Shown piece by piece: positions 1 to 13,018 of a stretch of 64,000 nucleotides of DNA. Position 1 is the first letter of the stretch; every line of letters starts with the position of its first letter. The notes under the pieces were generated by a model that was given only the letters and a program-made list of their open reading frames with translations, was not told the DNA's origin and searched no databases. Position numbers and translations under genes: made by a program. The stretch is from Bombardia bombarda (taxonomy: Eukaryota > Ascomycota > Sordariomycetes > Sordariales > Lasiosphaeriaceae). The DNA is taken from NCBI GenBank assembly GCA_030512295.1, contig JAULSR010000002.1:4526001-4590000 (forward strand), given 5' to 3'.

Positions 1-1395
1 ATAGTGATATACGTAAACAAGCGGTGACACAGGTTTTCGACGCTCGATCAGAATGATGATGGCTGAATAGTGCTTACTGTGGGAACGGGTGTGCAAGAAG
101 AGGGCGCCTCTTTTAAACAAAATCTCAGTTGTGCAAGACTATGGCCAGACTGCGGAGAAGCATGCGATGGTGCTTGTCAGCGGGAGGCACGGGAGGCACG
201 GGAAGGGGGGGAAGGGGGGGGAAAGGGGGCTCGTCGAGGGGGGGAAGGGGCGGAGGAGAGGGGCTATGAGGTGAGAGGGAGGGGAGGGTCAGAGATGGAT
301 AACGATGGGAGCATTGGATCACCAACAGCCCACGACGGGCACTCTCTAGGGCAGTCTAATGCGAGCTGTTTTCATGCCAGCCATTCCGCATTCGATGTTG
401 GCTTCGATGGACAATTCTAAAACAATCCTGAATAATAGTTGAGGCACCGCAACGAAGGCGACATAGCGGTGCAATGGCGCGCATCTGGCAACGGGGACGA
501 CGTTCGTAATCTCGCATCGTCTGGACCTCTTGTGCTCTATCGAAAGTTGTTTCATTAGCTAAGGGTGACGAAGGAGGATTCGCCCCTCCTTTCCCTAGGA
601 TCTAGCCGTTTATCCATCCAGTCAAGCCCATTCTTTCCGCTTTCATTGCGTCTTCGCCAGTGCTGTGCCCCTTCCTCGCGTGGGGTTTAACGCTGTACTG
701 TACACCACGACGCATCGCGCTTTCCGTACGGACTGCGCTGCAGGTTGCTGCAGGTGTGATGCAGGTGCGATGCAGGTTAGATGCAGGAGAACCTGGAAGA
801 GGGAAGGCACGACGCATCAGCCAGTCGCAGCCGGGGGCACAGAACGGGTGCAGCCGGGGCAGGGGTTGTCGAGGACTTTAGATGGCTGCCCTTTCCTGAT
901 TTTGACAAGCTGACTCGTGTGCCCCCCGCACTCTTCAACCTTGTCGAACCTTGCCCTATTCGTTAGACCCGACGTCTCATCTCAATCACCGTCGCCACGA
1001 AGACCGAAATGGGAGATGCTACCTCAGCGACAGTGTTTGTTCTTTTTGACAGCCTCTTCGCTTCCTCAAGCATGCCTTTAAAGGAAATGGACATCCCATT
1101 CCGTGATCCTCCCGCTCGCTCGTTTCGATGCTTCACTGCCTCGCTGTCTCACTCATGTGCACCACGAGCTCTCGCCTCTTGGCTTCTTTCATTTCTTATT
1201 TTGGAGAGGTGACCAGTTAACTAGCAACCCCAGGCCAAGTGTCGCCATCCCGCCCCCGTCACCCGTCCCGTCCCGCGTGCCCACCCTCTTAAAGTCCGAT
1301 CAGATCCGTTGGCAGATCCATCCGCACTCGAGCCCGTCAAGACTCCAGTCCAGCATCGCCGACTCGCGGCCAGACGAAACCGCAAAACCAATACA
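1..1395. other. Left flank, no gene recognised
   Basis: No reading frame here resembles a known protein. The stretch holds a strongly G-rich tract at about 190-295 with many runs of four to eight G, and a set of imperfect 10-12 bp direct repeats built on GATGCAGGT at about 739-790. The last few hundred bases are the presumed promoter and 5' UTR of the receptor gene starting at 1396. Confidence 0.5.
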
Positions 1396-2737
1396 ATGGC
1401 AGATTCCTCCAATGTCCCGGCCATGATGGCCACCATGATCGTCTGCATCATCGCTTCGTTAGTGTTTATGATGCTGCGATTCTACTGCAAACAGATTCTC
1501 AGCTCTTCCAGGCTGGGTCTTGATGATTATGTCTTGGTTTTTTCCTGGGTATGCACACCTTTACTACACTCTCACCTCAGTTTCCACCTCCAGCCAGTCT
1601 GCAGGTCATGCATCCGAATATGGATTGGTTGAGAAAACTATCACCCGAATATTGCACATCGCAAATTTCGACTAACACAACAACCTAGATCCTCTTCTTA
1701 GTCTTCTGCATCCTCTCCATGCAAGCGGCCCAATACGGTCTGGGCAAGCATCTTGTCGATATCGACTTGGTGAACGACTTTCCTAAGGCCCTGTTCCTGA
1801 TACCCATTGGCCAGTTTTTTGCCGTCCTCTCGATCTCCGTCTCTAAATCGTCGTTTATCCTGACACTGCTACGACTCGTCACAAAGCCGTACCAGAAGGT
1901 TGCGCTGTGGTTCATGTTGCTCACCATCAATGGGTCCATGCTTATGATCGCCATTGTTCAATTCTACCAGTGCGGTGCAGTGCCCACCGAGGGCTGTATT
2001 GAAGGCAACACCGTCATCGCACTTGGCGTCTTCGCTGCTGGCTACTCGGCTGCTATGGATATCGTGCTGTCAGCCTTCCCCAGTCTCGTTATTTGGAACC
2101 TGCAAATGAAGACACGTGAGAAGGTCGGTGTCATTGTGGCTATGAGTTTGGGCTTGGTGTAAGTGCTTTTCCTGAACTCTGAATCCTCGACACCATGGTC
2201 CATATTCGCTGCTTTTGAAAGACTAACTGCTGACATGTCAACGCATCGCTATAGTGCCGGAGTCATTGGTATTTATAAGTCGACGACCATTCCCAACGTT
2301 GCGCGTGACTCCGATTTTACCTGTAAGCACTTCTGGGATACCCATGCTCTGATACGGCGCCTTGACCGAAAATCTTGTACTGACGGCTTTTCCACCCAGT
2401 CGGAACCGCCATTGTCCTCATCTGGCTCGTCGCTGAATTCACCGCTACTGTCATGGCGGCGTCCATCCCCTTCTTCCGTCCCTTGGTTCGCAAGTTCTCG
2501 TCCAAGGGAACCTCGCGCAAGGAGTCATCAGGATATGGAATGACCAACCGCAGCAGGGGACACAAGCAGCTGGGGAGCCAAGTCGACATGAAGAGCTCAG
2601 TCGGCCCCGATAGCGACAGCAGCAAAGGAATCGTTGTTTCTAACAACAACATTCTGCGCAAGACCGACTACGTAGTCGAGTACGACAGTGCCTCCCATGA
2701 CGAAGAGGCCGGAAAGCCACACCGCGAGATGTTTTAG
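1396..2737 (+). CDS. PTH11-like / rhodopsin-domain integral membrane protein
   Basis: Probable seven-helix membrane receptor of the large fungal PTH11-like (SAT4/rhodopsin-domain) family, which is thought to sense surface or chemical cues at the plasma membrane. Exons are 1396-1548, 1689-2158, 2255-2322 and 2400-2737, with GT-AG junctions and closing phases, giving 342 aa. Visible features are an N-terminal membrane helix, the family motif LGLDDYVLVFSW around residues 40-51, several further hydrophobic helices, and the motif EFTATVMAASIPFFRPL before a hydrophilic Ser/Lys-rich tail. There is no N-terminal CFEM cysteine domain. The start at 1396 was chosen because it puts the first helix directly after a short N-terminus; an in-frame open stretch begins upstream at 1309 but is not needed. 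The ligand is unknown. It lies 3.7 kb before the terpene synthase and is probably not part of that cluster. Confidence 0.85.
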
Positions 2738-5700
2738 GAAAACAATATCGTAGGAGTCTGTCTCCACGTCTCTGGGTACCAACGCGACAGCTGTTCATCT
2801 GCCTCCAAAGGGACGCCACGAGAAAGCGGTAGTTGTAACAAAAGCTATGAGCATCATTATCCTCTGAGGGCGGTCTTCTGTTTGCGTTGCTTGGAGCGTT
2901 ATGGTGTGTTAGTTCGGTATCCATTCGTTTGGGCGCGCTTGACACCTTCATATGTTAATTTTTCATGTCAGTCAAAATGTTAAGTTAGCCATGAAAAATT
3001 CCAACCAACGATATGACCCAAAACACACAAATCCTTTAGTTCGAAGGGTGGCGATCGATACTGGCAGAGCAGACGACCCGACAGTATGGTTCGAGGCGCG
3101 CTTTTATTCACCAGAACAGCATTTCCTTTTCCACACCGCTGGAACTCGCTATGACTCATAGTGGTTTCGAAGGAACGGATCCTGTCAAAATCTTCTCTCG
3201 TGACCCTGTTAATTACACTAGGGCCTTTTGTCGAAGTCTGAAGCCCTGGTGACGGTGACGAAGGAGCCAGCTGACGATGGTATAATTACTAGACTTATGA
3301 TCTAAGGACGTGCTAACAGCCACTTTAGTTACGCAAGCATGCCGAATAAAGGCTTCACGGCGTGGATTCGCTATGCACATCTTCGGCATGTGTGGTCAGT
3401 GATCAGTGAACCACCCCCTGAATAATGATGTGGTAAACCGGCATGGGCACGTGCTAGGCTTGCACAGACTTCAATGCTGCAAGGGGAAGTGTCGGTGTGA
3501 AGCAGGCTGCATTCATGGGTGCCCATTCATGCTCCACGCACGTGTGTGTGATGAATCCTTCGCACCCTTGCTATGCATGTTTGTGTCAAAATGCCGGGTT
3601 TGGTAGCGAGTCTTGATCCAGTACGTACCTCTCGCATACGTACTGTGTGCCGATCGTTGCTGTTTATTTGTTGGTCTGACGTTGTTGCGGATTACCCCTG
3701 ACCGCGTTTCTCACATTTCTTTTTCTGTTGAAGAAATTTTCAGCAAAAGAAACCAAGAGATTAACAGCGCCAAAGAGAGACATTCTTCAGATATTCCTCT
3801 TTTGACTAAAGAAGGGAAATATAGGCCGTTATGCTCATCTGTACACAGTACAGACCAATTGTGAAGGACTTGTTTCACAATTACATTCTATACCTCCCTC
3901 ATAGCTCGGGGACTTTCGCGAAAAAAAAATCCTGGCAATCAGCTGGAATTCTCGGTGGCGTCAAGATAATTACGACTTGCAAGGGCAAGCAATTCGAGCC
4001 AGGGGTATGAACTTCATTCCAACTTCCAAAGGCGAGAAAACTCCGGCCCCCGTCACTGTGTCGATGCAGAGACTTTTTACACTAGCTAACCAGGAGATAT
4101 CTTTCTACCAACATGGTATGAGACTGAGCAAGTCTTGGTCGGCACAAAGAAGCCGAATGCAGCAAAGTCTTTTACTGTGTATGGAGTATAGAGGAAAGGC
4201 AATCTTCGGGTTGGTCCCCCACGACTTCCGGATTTTCTGCAATCTTGATCACTGGGCAAATCCATTGTCTTCCTCGTACCGAGAATTAATTTGACACCTT
4301 GCTTCGCCGCAAACCGTTAGAGCACGAGGCTGAATACCGACGGGCAAATGTCTCACAAGGCCGCAGAACAAGGGATACGGACCCTTCGGCTCGCGAATTG
4401 GTCTCTGCATCCAAGTCCCGGGGAAGGATCAAAAGTTCCGACAAAGACAGCGACGACGGCACAGGTCCGCGGTACAGGATAGGTGGGAGGGAAATTGTCA
4501 ATGACAGCTGCCAAGGCTGGCGTCCGGCAGCCCTGGGTCGCGTAGCTCGCTTACGGTGGCAGATGTAACCTGAGCTGAATCCTTCACAGCTCAGCGCCGG
4601 AATTTTCAGACCGAGCCGGCGCGCCATGATTGGCTGGAGCTCAGCGTAACCCTTGCCAGGAGGTTGGAAACCGCTCACAAGCTTATGGTGCAGATCCCAT
4701 CCACCAAGGGTCGCATCGAGGTCCCGCCATCCGGACTCCTGGTCCCTCAGGGGGTTGTATCACACTAAGCATACGAGCAATTTGGCAGCGCTTCACAAAG
4801 TTATACACTATACAATACGGGATACTGGTGAATAATCCTCTCGTTATGTAATGCATTCATACTTACTACTTTTTGTGCACAGCTAGTCTATGAAGCTGAG
4901 CCACATTTGCACAACAAACAAGCCTTGTGGATGTGGCGGTCGTTCACACCCTGCCACGCACACACCCACACCCACTTAGGCACACGGCTGTGTGGATGCA
5001 GAGACGGTCCAATGGCTTATCACACTCTACACTATGTTTTACACTACGATTAGTGTATGGAAGCGTTGGAACCCCCACCACCTATCAATGACTAGCTCTG
5101 GCCTCCGAGGGCATTGAACATTCGGATTCACACTCATGGATCCCCGGAGCTTCTGGAATGATATACGGCAGGCACTAGAACACGGAGAAGCGAGTCGACG
5201 GCTGCTGTATGGAGACAACAACACATGTGAACGGGTATAATGACGGGTACACCACCTAACTCTGGATACCTAGTTAGCTAGTCTACTAGTCTAAGCAAGC
5301 ATCTAAAGCAAGTAATATCAAGCCACGAGTCTGACAGCAAACTGGCAGTTCAACGTCAAGGGTCTGGGGTTGAACGGCCACATCCACGGCAATTGCAATA
5401 TTCATCATTGCTTTTGGGAATTGGGTAGTGATTTCGTGGGAGCAGCAAACCTCGCTTCGCCAAAAACATCCCCAGGGCCTCCGTGCAAGGGCATAGAGAA
5501 TCAAAGAGAGCGTGCCTTATCACAATACACTGCCTCGCTGCCTGCCTCCATCCCTCACCCTCAGGGATAGCCCCTTGGCGATCAACATTTGTTCCTATCA
5601 AAAGCGTTACCAACTGTTGACCGCCACCAGGGCTGCCCGTGGCACGGGGACGGTTGCGTTGCACTCGCGAGCTATGATACCGAGACTACTGGTGTCAGCG

Positions 5701-6406
5701 AGACATTCTCGGTCCCAAGGAAAGCTCAGAGGAGGTCCAAGATCAGGGATGACTGGACCCGAGCTGTCGGACACCGGGTCCAAGCAGTGGCCATCTGAGC
5801 CGCCTTGTGGTGCTTGGGGCGCCTCGGGTCAAGTCCCGTGCCAGGACTGCGATGCACGCATGCACGCGCGAGGATACCACTGTTACTGCGGGTCATGAGA
5901 GACATTGGCGAGACTGGGCTTCTGGCCCAATGAGGAAATCAGCTAGAAAAATTCTGGTTGATCACAAGGGATTGCCTTGCTGGAAAAAGACCAAGTGAGG
6001 AGTTTCCTTCCTTAGACCCAGGCCGGCCCAATGAGCCGACCCCGGCCTGCTTAGTAGAGTCTTGTCACGCCGCATCCCAGCGGACTGGTTATTGGGGACC
6101 CCATCTGTTATCTTTGGCTTGTCATCAGTGCGCCCTAGACCCCCGTTTGCGTGATGGATGACGTTGCCGATCAGTCTGAGAGCTTTGGGCTTCAGCAGTA
6201 TTTATTCAGAGAGGTATTCTGCTTCCAAAGACATCTTGAGTTTCGATCTGTACAATTCTTGTTTCACCTCACAGATCGAACCTCACATTTCTTTTTACCA
6301 AGATCACAAGAGACTACATAACTGTTTCATCGCCTGCCTTCGCCATCTCCATCTGTTGTTGAGTCCCAGCTATCAAGCACCACCACCACATCACCAAAAA
6401 GTCAAG
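2738..6406. other. Gene-poor intergenic stretch (3.7 kb)
   Basis: Only short open frames with no recognisable domain are present, and none could be spliced into a convincing gene. A CA/CCCA-rich patch lies at about 4945-4985. The right end is the terpene synthase promoter; it includes a TGACGT half-site at 6159-6164, about 240 bp before the start codon. That is a possible bZIP/CRE-type element, but such a short match occurs often by chance. Confidence 0.5.
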
Positions 6407-7707
6407 ATGGTCCTTCTCCAAAGAATCTCCATCCCCGACATTGAGTCGAGCTGGTTGTGGCCCCGTGCCATCAACCCTCACCTGGCCGATGTCGACCAGG
6501 AATGCAACGAGTGGGCTGCCAGCTTCGGTGCCTTCTCGCCTGCTGCGCAGCGAGCTGTGGACAAGTGCAAATTCAGTACGTCATGAAACAAAGATTTGCA
6601 TTATAGAGTCAGTCAGTTCTTGTATGCTGACGGTCGACCCACTTCACCTTTGTGCAGATCTTCTTGCGGGAATGTCGTATCCGTGGATGTCCAAGGAACA
6701 GCTCAAGTCTGGGTGTGACCTCATGAACCTGTTCTTCATCTTTGACGAGCACTCAGACAAGTCTTCGCCCGAGGAGGTGTGGGACCAAGGCCGGATTCTC
6801 ATGGATGCTTTCCGCAATCCGGACCTTCCCCGGCCAGAGGGCGAGTGGATCGGTGGCGAGGTCGCGCGGCAGTAAGATAACAATTCCGGCTTACTTTTGT
6901 GTGTCTGTTTCTGGCTTGGCAGTCTTGCTTACATGAGACATCTTTGCACAGATTCTGGCTTCGCATCACCAAGATCTCTACAAAGACATTCCAGAGACGA
7001 TTCCTGGCAGCATGGGAAGAATACATGCACGGCGTGGCCCAGGAAGCTGAGCTCAGGGCCAGGTCGTTCATCCCCGACTTCGAGACCTACTTTGTGCTCC
7101 GGCGGGCTACCATCGGCACTGGGCCGTCTTTCGTGCTCGCCGAGATTGATCTGGATATTCCGGATTATGTCAGACGGCACCCCATCATTCTGGAGCTCGA
7201 GATGCTCGTGACTGATTTAGTTGCCATTGTCAATGTGAGTATAACTACGAGCGAGCCAAGCCAACAACAGAAACAAGGGGGAAAAGACTGACCGAGCGGT
7301 GATAGGACATTGTATCGTACAACAAGGAGCAAGCGTCCAATGAGGAAGAGCACAACCTCATCACTGTCATCATGAAGGAGCGACACATGACGGTGCAGGA
7401 GGCCATTGACTTTGCTGGGCATCTGCACACATCCAAGGTCGACCGCTTCAACCAGCTGTACCAGGAGCTTCCCCGGTGGGGCGGTCCAATCGACCTGAGC
7501 GTACAGAAGCTGATCGACGGCATTGCATGGTGGGAGAGCGGCAACCTGCACTGGAGCTTCGAGAGCGGGCGCTACTTTGGCAAGCGCGGGCTCGAGGCCA
7601 AGATGACGCGCTCCTTCTACCTGCTGCCCAAGGTCAAGGGCAGCAGCATGGCGGGTCACATCGGGCCCCTGGTGATTGAGGATCACCATGCAACGGTGCG
7701 CTGCTGA
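6407..7707 (+). CDS. Class I sesquiterpene synthase
   Basis: Class I terpene cyclase that should ionise a linear prenyl diphosphate, most likely farnesyl diphosphate, and cyclise it in the cytosol. Exons are 6407-6575, 6658-6871, 6952-7234 and 7306-7707, giving 355 aa, the usual size for fungal single-domain sesquiterpene synthases. The aspartate-rich metal site is DEHSD at residues 86-90 (preceded by FFIF). The second metal site (NSE triad) is N222-D-x-x-S226-x-x-x-E230, split by the third intron just after N222. An RR near residue 180 and R311-Y312 fit the diphosphate-sensing Arg and the C-terminal RY pair. The N-terminal WLWPRAINPH resembles the common NPH motif of this family. The product cannot be predicted from these motifs. 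It is followed in the same orientation by a P450, then reductases and a regulator, which suggests a biosynthetic cluster. Confidence 0.93.
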
Positions 7708-9549
7708 GGATATCCGTGGGAGAGTATGTTAAGATTGCTATGACATGGAATTGGACAAGGGACTGGAACTGGGACTAGGACTAGGGTGCTTTGGGGGACT
7801 TGGGGACTTGGGTGGATAACCTTTTTTTGTGCCATTGTGGAAATACAAGTAGATACGATACCATAGAAATCAGGGGGGGGCCTTGCGGCTAATTGGAGGA
7901 GAGGGACGGGTGGGACTCTGGAGTTGTTTGAATACTTTCAATTTTCAATTTACTGCCTATTCTTTTGTTTTTTGCTACGCCTCTCGTACACTTTCTTACC
8001 TCTTTTCCTTCCTTCGGCGAATTTCCAGGGGAGGGGCCAAATCAAATTCCCATTTACCATGACACCGGGTTTCGATCCTTTCCCGTTTTGGCCATAACAG
8101 ATTGCCATATGCAGGCTGGACGCCCTGGGATCGACGTAGCCCGCGCGCCCATGTGGTCACATGAGCGTGTGAATTCTGACGACAAGTCGTCTTTCACGGC
8201 GTCTCACTGGTTATGAACTTATGCCTTCCCGTGCGTGCACTGCATACGCGCCCGCCTAAGCGTCCATCGCGTGTTCCAACTGTCCATGCTTTCCCGTCTG
8301 TGCAGTGCAGCGCATGTGGTATTGGACCGTGAATGGTTGTGAATGGATGCACTTTACACTTGCCCTTGCGTGTGATTGATGTGTTGTTCAGGCCTCAGAA
8401 CCCAACCATGGTCAGGATTCAAAGCATAGGTTGTTCTCACACCGCCACTGCCCAACCATGGGCGATCTACCTGCTTTTTTCCATTACGCCGAGGTCGGGT
8501 GGAATCATATCATGGGATTGACACTGGCGCTGCAAGGGCCTTTGGGCGGCTTGGGGGAATTCTATCCGTGTCAGGTCCTTCTTTCCTTCTTTCGAGAAGA
8601 AGCTTGAAAGGGCGCCAATAAGCACGCTAGGAAACGGAGGTTTTTGCAAGGCAAGGGCGATGGGGGCCCGGTTTTGGGTGGGGGCCTCGGAGGAGTCATA
8701 CGACGGTTTTGGACGGGTACACGTAGGGCTCGTGGCAGGGGTTCGGCACTTGCACCAGCGAGGCAAGTGCGACCCGTTGTAAACAAGTACTTCGTAACTA
8801 ATGTACCGTCCGTGCTTTCCCTCGGAATCAATTCTCTTGTGAACGGACACAAAAAAGAAAAATTCTCCTCTCATCCTTGACCGTTCCAAGTGGGATCTCC
8901 ATCACCGCTTATTCACAAAACCCCTGGCATGGCACGGCTCTCGCTGGAATGTCCCCCGTCAAGTGGAAATCCCAGAAACCGGGTCACCGGGACAAAAACC
9001 TTGTGTGAAATCAACGCTTTGTCACGGCGTCAGCTTTGGTCCCCTGCCTTTTTCCCTCTTCTCCCTGTCTCGAGCCTGCCTCTTCCTGTTGCTATCTCCC
9101 TCCCTCGAGGGTTTGTGCCCCAAGTTGAGCCAAGCGAGCATGGCGACCCAGCAGCAGGCAGGATACCTTGGTGAGCATGGCTTGAGCACGGTCGGAATCG
9201 CCTCACCGGGCCCCTTGTCGGTTGCCTGCTGCTATTGGAACTTGGCACGCATTGGGCCGTTGTCTCGTGAGCATCAATTTTGTTGGGCGCCGATCCAGTA
9301 ATCCAGCCTCTTGCCATGATCGACCTAGTAAATTCGGTGTGGCGTCGTCGGCAAAAGTACTTCAGCTAAATGTCGGTGAGGCGGCTATATAAGTCCCTGG
9401 CTGAACGCCCTCGCTAGACAACCAGTCAGTCACCCAACCACTCACACCATAAGGAGTTTCAAACTCTCGACATTCTCTCGCCTTATTCGCTTTAACTATT
9501 GGTCTGGAACTGATAGTGGCGATAAGTCTCTCCTTCAGCAACCTCAACC
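7708..9549. other. Intergenic and P450 promoter
   Basis: No gene recognised in about 1.8 kb between the terpene synthase and the P450. The left part is the presumed 3' UTR of the synthase. The right end holds a clear TATA box at 9386-9393. Confidence 0.5.
9386..9393 (+). promoter_or_regulatory. TATA box of the cluster P450
   Basis: TATATAAG lies 157 bp before the P450 start codon at 9550. A transcription start about 30 bp downstream would leave a 5' UTR of roughly 130 nt. Confidence 0.6.
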
Positions 9550-11250
9550 ATGGCGCCGACAGCAGAGTCCCTGCTCCTGCAGGTCTTGGCCAAGGATGGC
9601 ATCACCCTCACCACTGGACTCACCACAGTGGCGCTTTTTCTCACCGCATACCTCGTCATCGACGCCATCTACTCCGTCACATTACACCCTCTTGCCAGCT
9701 ATCCGGGTCCCATCTCGACAGCAATCAGCCGCCTCCCGTGGTGGTGGTCCTGCATCACTGGCGACCAAGTGAAGTTCATGGTAAAGCTTCACACCAAGTA
9801 CGGACCAGTCGTGCGCTTCAGCCCCAACGACCTCAGCTATGTCGACCAGAGTGGCGAGACGTGGAAGGACATATATGGTTACGAGAAGGGCAAGGAGGAG
9901 TTTGTCAAGGCACAGGAGTGGTTTGTCACACCTCACAACGGTAAGTTCATGTAAACTAGCAGTGAGGATCAGTAGGTATTTGATCACGATGACTGAGATC
10001 TCAACCACAGGTGTCAACAGCCTGATCTCAGCCGGCTATGAAGATCACCGACGGATGCGTCGTCTCTTCTCTCCCGCCTTCTCTGACCGCGGTCTCCGAC
10101 AACAACGCCCCTTGTTCCAGAAGCACACCGACAGAATGGTGGCCAGGATCGCCGCAGTAGCAGAGACCGGAAAGCCGCTAGACATGGTGCGCATGTACAA
10201 CGCGACAACCTTTGACATCATGGGCGAGTTGACCTTTGGCCAGTCGCTTGGCAAGATCGACGATGAGGAGTACGCCGAGTGGATCTCGTCCATCTTCCGG
10301 GCTGTCAAAGTCATACCCTTTGTGCAGATCATTCAGTACTACCCATGGCTCAATGCCCTGTTCAACTACTTTGAGCCCCAGTTTATCAAGAAGATGAAGA
10401 ATAACCACCACAGGATGGCGTCGGATCGTGTCGACAAGAGAATCGAAAGGGGATCCGATCAGCCCGACATTTGGAACCTGGTCGAGTCAGCACAGGAGGG
10501 ACAAGGGCTGAGTCTCAAGGAGATGCACTCGAACGGAGAATTTCTCATCTTGGCTGGATCCGAGACCACTGGTACGTCCACTCACTCACCCAACCCAGCT
10601 CAACCCAATCCTACCTAATGTCAAAATGTCACCGTGTCTTCACACATCCCTGTCGACATGACGCTAATCCACGCACAGCAACCCTCCTCAGCGGCCTCAC
10701 CTATAACCTTATTCAGAACCCCATCGTCATGCAGACCCTTACCCGCGAGATCCGCAGCAGCTTTGCCAAGGAAAGCGACATCGCCATGGATGCACTCACT
10801 TCCCTGCCCTACCTCGATGCTTGCATGCACGAGAACATGCGTCTCTACCCCGCCGTCCCCATCGGAGTGCCGCGTGTTGTGCCTGAAGGTGGTCGCATCA
10901 TCGATGGCCGCTACGTGTCGGCAGGCCTGCGCGTCTCGGTCCACCATTACTCAACCTTCCACGACCCCGGCAACTTCAAGAACCCCTATAGCTATGCGCC
11001 CGAGCGCTGGCTCGGCGACCCGCTTTACAAGGACGATCACCGCAAGACTCTGCAGCCGTTTTCGGTCGGCCCGCGCAACTGCTTGGGGCAGAACATGGCG
11101 CTCAATGAGATGCGCTTGTTGATTGCAAGGGTGTTGTACAAATTCGACCTGGAGCTGTGTGAGGAGAGTCAGAACTGGACGGACCAGAAGGTGTATGCGC
11201 TGTGGGAGAAGAAGCCGTTGATATGCAAGGTGAAGCTGGCTGCTGCTTGA
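9550..11250 (+). CDS. Cytochrome P450, CYP65-like (cluster P450)
   Basis: Heme-thiolate monooxygenase of the microsomal fungal type, expected to hydroxylate or further oxidise a hydrophobic substrate with electrons from cytochrome P450 reductase. Exons are 9550-9940, 10011-10571 and 10679-11250, giving 507 aa. Visible motifs are an N-terminal membrane anchor (about residues 20-40), a Pro-rich hinge (LASYPGP), the I-helix AGSETT at 312-317, E369-x-x-R372 in the K helix, PERW at 425-428, and heme loop FSVGPRNCLG with ligand Cys452. The segment EDHRRMRRLFSPAFSDR and the overall layout resemble CYP65 enzymes such as isotrichodermin C-15 hydroxylase (Tri11), which act in sesquiterpene pathways. 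Lying next to a sesquiterpene synthase, it is the likeliest enzyme to oxidise that product (inference). Confidence 0.93.
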
Positions 11251-12024
11251 GCTTGGAGGGTTTTGATTTCTTTTCGTTTTGATATCTTGGGCAACTTGAG
11301 TGACTTTGATTTTGCTGGTGTTGGCTTGATTATGGCGCTTGAGGCCAGACGGGGGATAGGGTACGGAATGGCGGGTGGAAATATGAGTGGGGAGAAATAG
11401 GTGGCTGGCTTTGTGGATGGGTTGTGTGTGAAAGAACGACTAAGATGGAATGCCGCATATTACTGGCGACGGTATGGCTCATCGCTCCTTCAGAACTGAC
11501 ACTAGAATTTTGTTAAAACCAATATGTAATATGATTAATATCTTTAAGCTTGAGCTGATGACATTCTGTGATTTTGAAGTCAGAGCAATTGATACTACTA
11601 ATGGAAGGCGTCAGTCAATTCCTTCCTTTTTTGGGATGAAAGTTGATGGTACCATGCATCAAATCAAGTAGAGGCGACTAATGAAAACAACTAAGCCACC
11701 ATGATTATTGTAACACGATCGGGTTTGCAGTATTTTGGTATTGTTCAGAGTGGCTAAGCACAAACAAGAGCAGCTATTTTCAAATTGCCTTTTATATTCT
11801 GGTTCAGCGGTTATGATAGGCTGCAATCCAGTAAAGGAATGAACTGTTTTGTCAGAAACGTGTCATTTAAAGGCCGGTAGCGCCGTATGATGAACTACGA
11901 AAGAGCATATACATCTATTATTCATATTCATATCCAATTGTTCAGGGTGCGTCAGTGGGATCCCTGCCATGGTTTGATGGTTAACACGCTGTCGCCCAGG
12001 TATCATGACCGCAAAGATAGAAGC
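11251..12024. other. Intergenic, convergent 3' ends
   Basis: The P450 (+) and the aldo-keto reductase (-) converge here. The stretch is AT-richer to the right and carries no recognised gene. Confidence 0.5.
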
Positions 12025-13018
12025 TTACCAGTCAGTCACCAGCCCCTCGTCGAGGCCATCCATCTTCTCCATGTCCTGTTGCGAGATTTCAAACCCACCA
12101 ACATCGGCGTTTGCTACCAAACGGTCCCGTCTGGCGCTCTTGGGCAGCGTGATGAAGCCGTTCTGGATGGTCCATCTGCATAACAATGTTAGAAACCTGA
12201 CCAGACAGACAGTACTGGTATCAACAGAGAGCGAAAAACAAATTGACCCACCGAACCATCAGTTGCGCCGGGGTGCAGCCGTGTTTCCTCGCCAGCGCAA
12301 CAATCGTACCATTCCTAAACCGCATCGCCCTCGCAAGCGGCGCATACGCCTCGATCACGATATCGTGCTTTGCGCACACCTCGCGGATCGCCGTCTGGGT
12401 GTTGAACGGGTGCACCTCGATCTGATTGACGACAGGGTGCACGCGGGGGTTCGACGCCATGAGCTCTTCGATATGATCCACGCCGAAGTTGCTGACGCCA
12501 GCCATCTTGACCTCGCCGTCACGCACGGCGTCCTCGACGGCGCGCCAGCTCGTGAGGCGGGCGTCGGGGCCGCCGTAGGGGCTGTGGAGCAGAAACAGGT
12601 CGATGTAGCCCAGGCCGCAGGCGTCAACCGACTTCTTGATGGACTTGCGGACGACGTCGTAGGAGGTGCTGTTCTCGCGGAGCTTGGTGGTGAAGTGCAC
12701 GTCCTCGCGGGTGAGGTTGGTGGTGTTGGACTTGGCGTCGGCGATGAAGTCGCGGATGGCTTGGCCGGCCTCGCGCTCGTTGTGGTACCATTGTGCGCTG
12801 TCGAAGCCGCGGTAGCCAGCGGATAGGGCCCATTTGACGGCTCGGGAGGTCTCGCTGCCTGACATCATGTAGAGGCCGAGTTGGATCTGGGGCATGGCCA
12901 TGCCATTGGCGAGCTTCGTGATGTCAGATGGTGGGTTGTGTTGGGCATGTTTTTGTGTTTTTCATAGGTAATATCATACCTTGATCCTGCGGCTGAGCAT
13001 CTCGCTACTATTTGACAT
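12025..13018 (-). CDS. Aldo-keto reductase
   Basis: NADPH-dependent aldo-keto reductase with a TIM-barrel fold, expected to reduce an aldehyde or ketone to an alcohol. Exons (minus) are 13018-12980, 12913-12252 and 12175-12025, giving 283 aa. The short first exon encodes 13 residues and restores the family's usual N-terminal strand ending in LANG. The second intron starts GTGGGT and ends GCAG, which rejoins MVRW to TIQNGFITLPKS. The catalytic tetrad is complete: D51, Y56, K90 and H123 (in LLHSP). The protein ends in the typical family C-terminus (DGLVTDW). It sits between the cluster P450 and the bZIP gene and may act as a tailoring reductase. A housekeeping role is also possible. Confidence 0.92.

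Noticed and set aside
2740..6400. Hidden gene in the 3.7 kb gap before the terpene synthase
   Set aside because: All frames are short, lack family motifs and could not be joined by GT-AG splices into a coherent protein.
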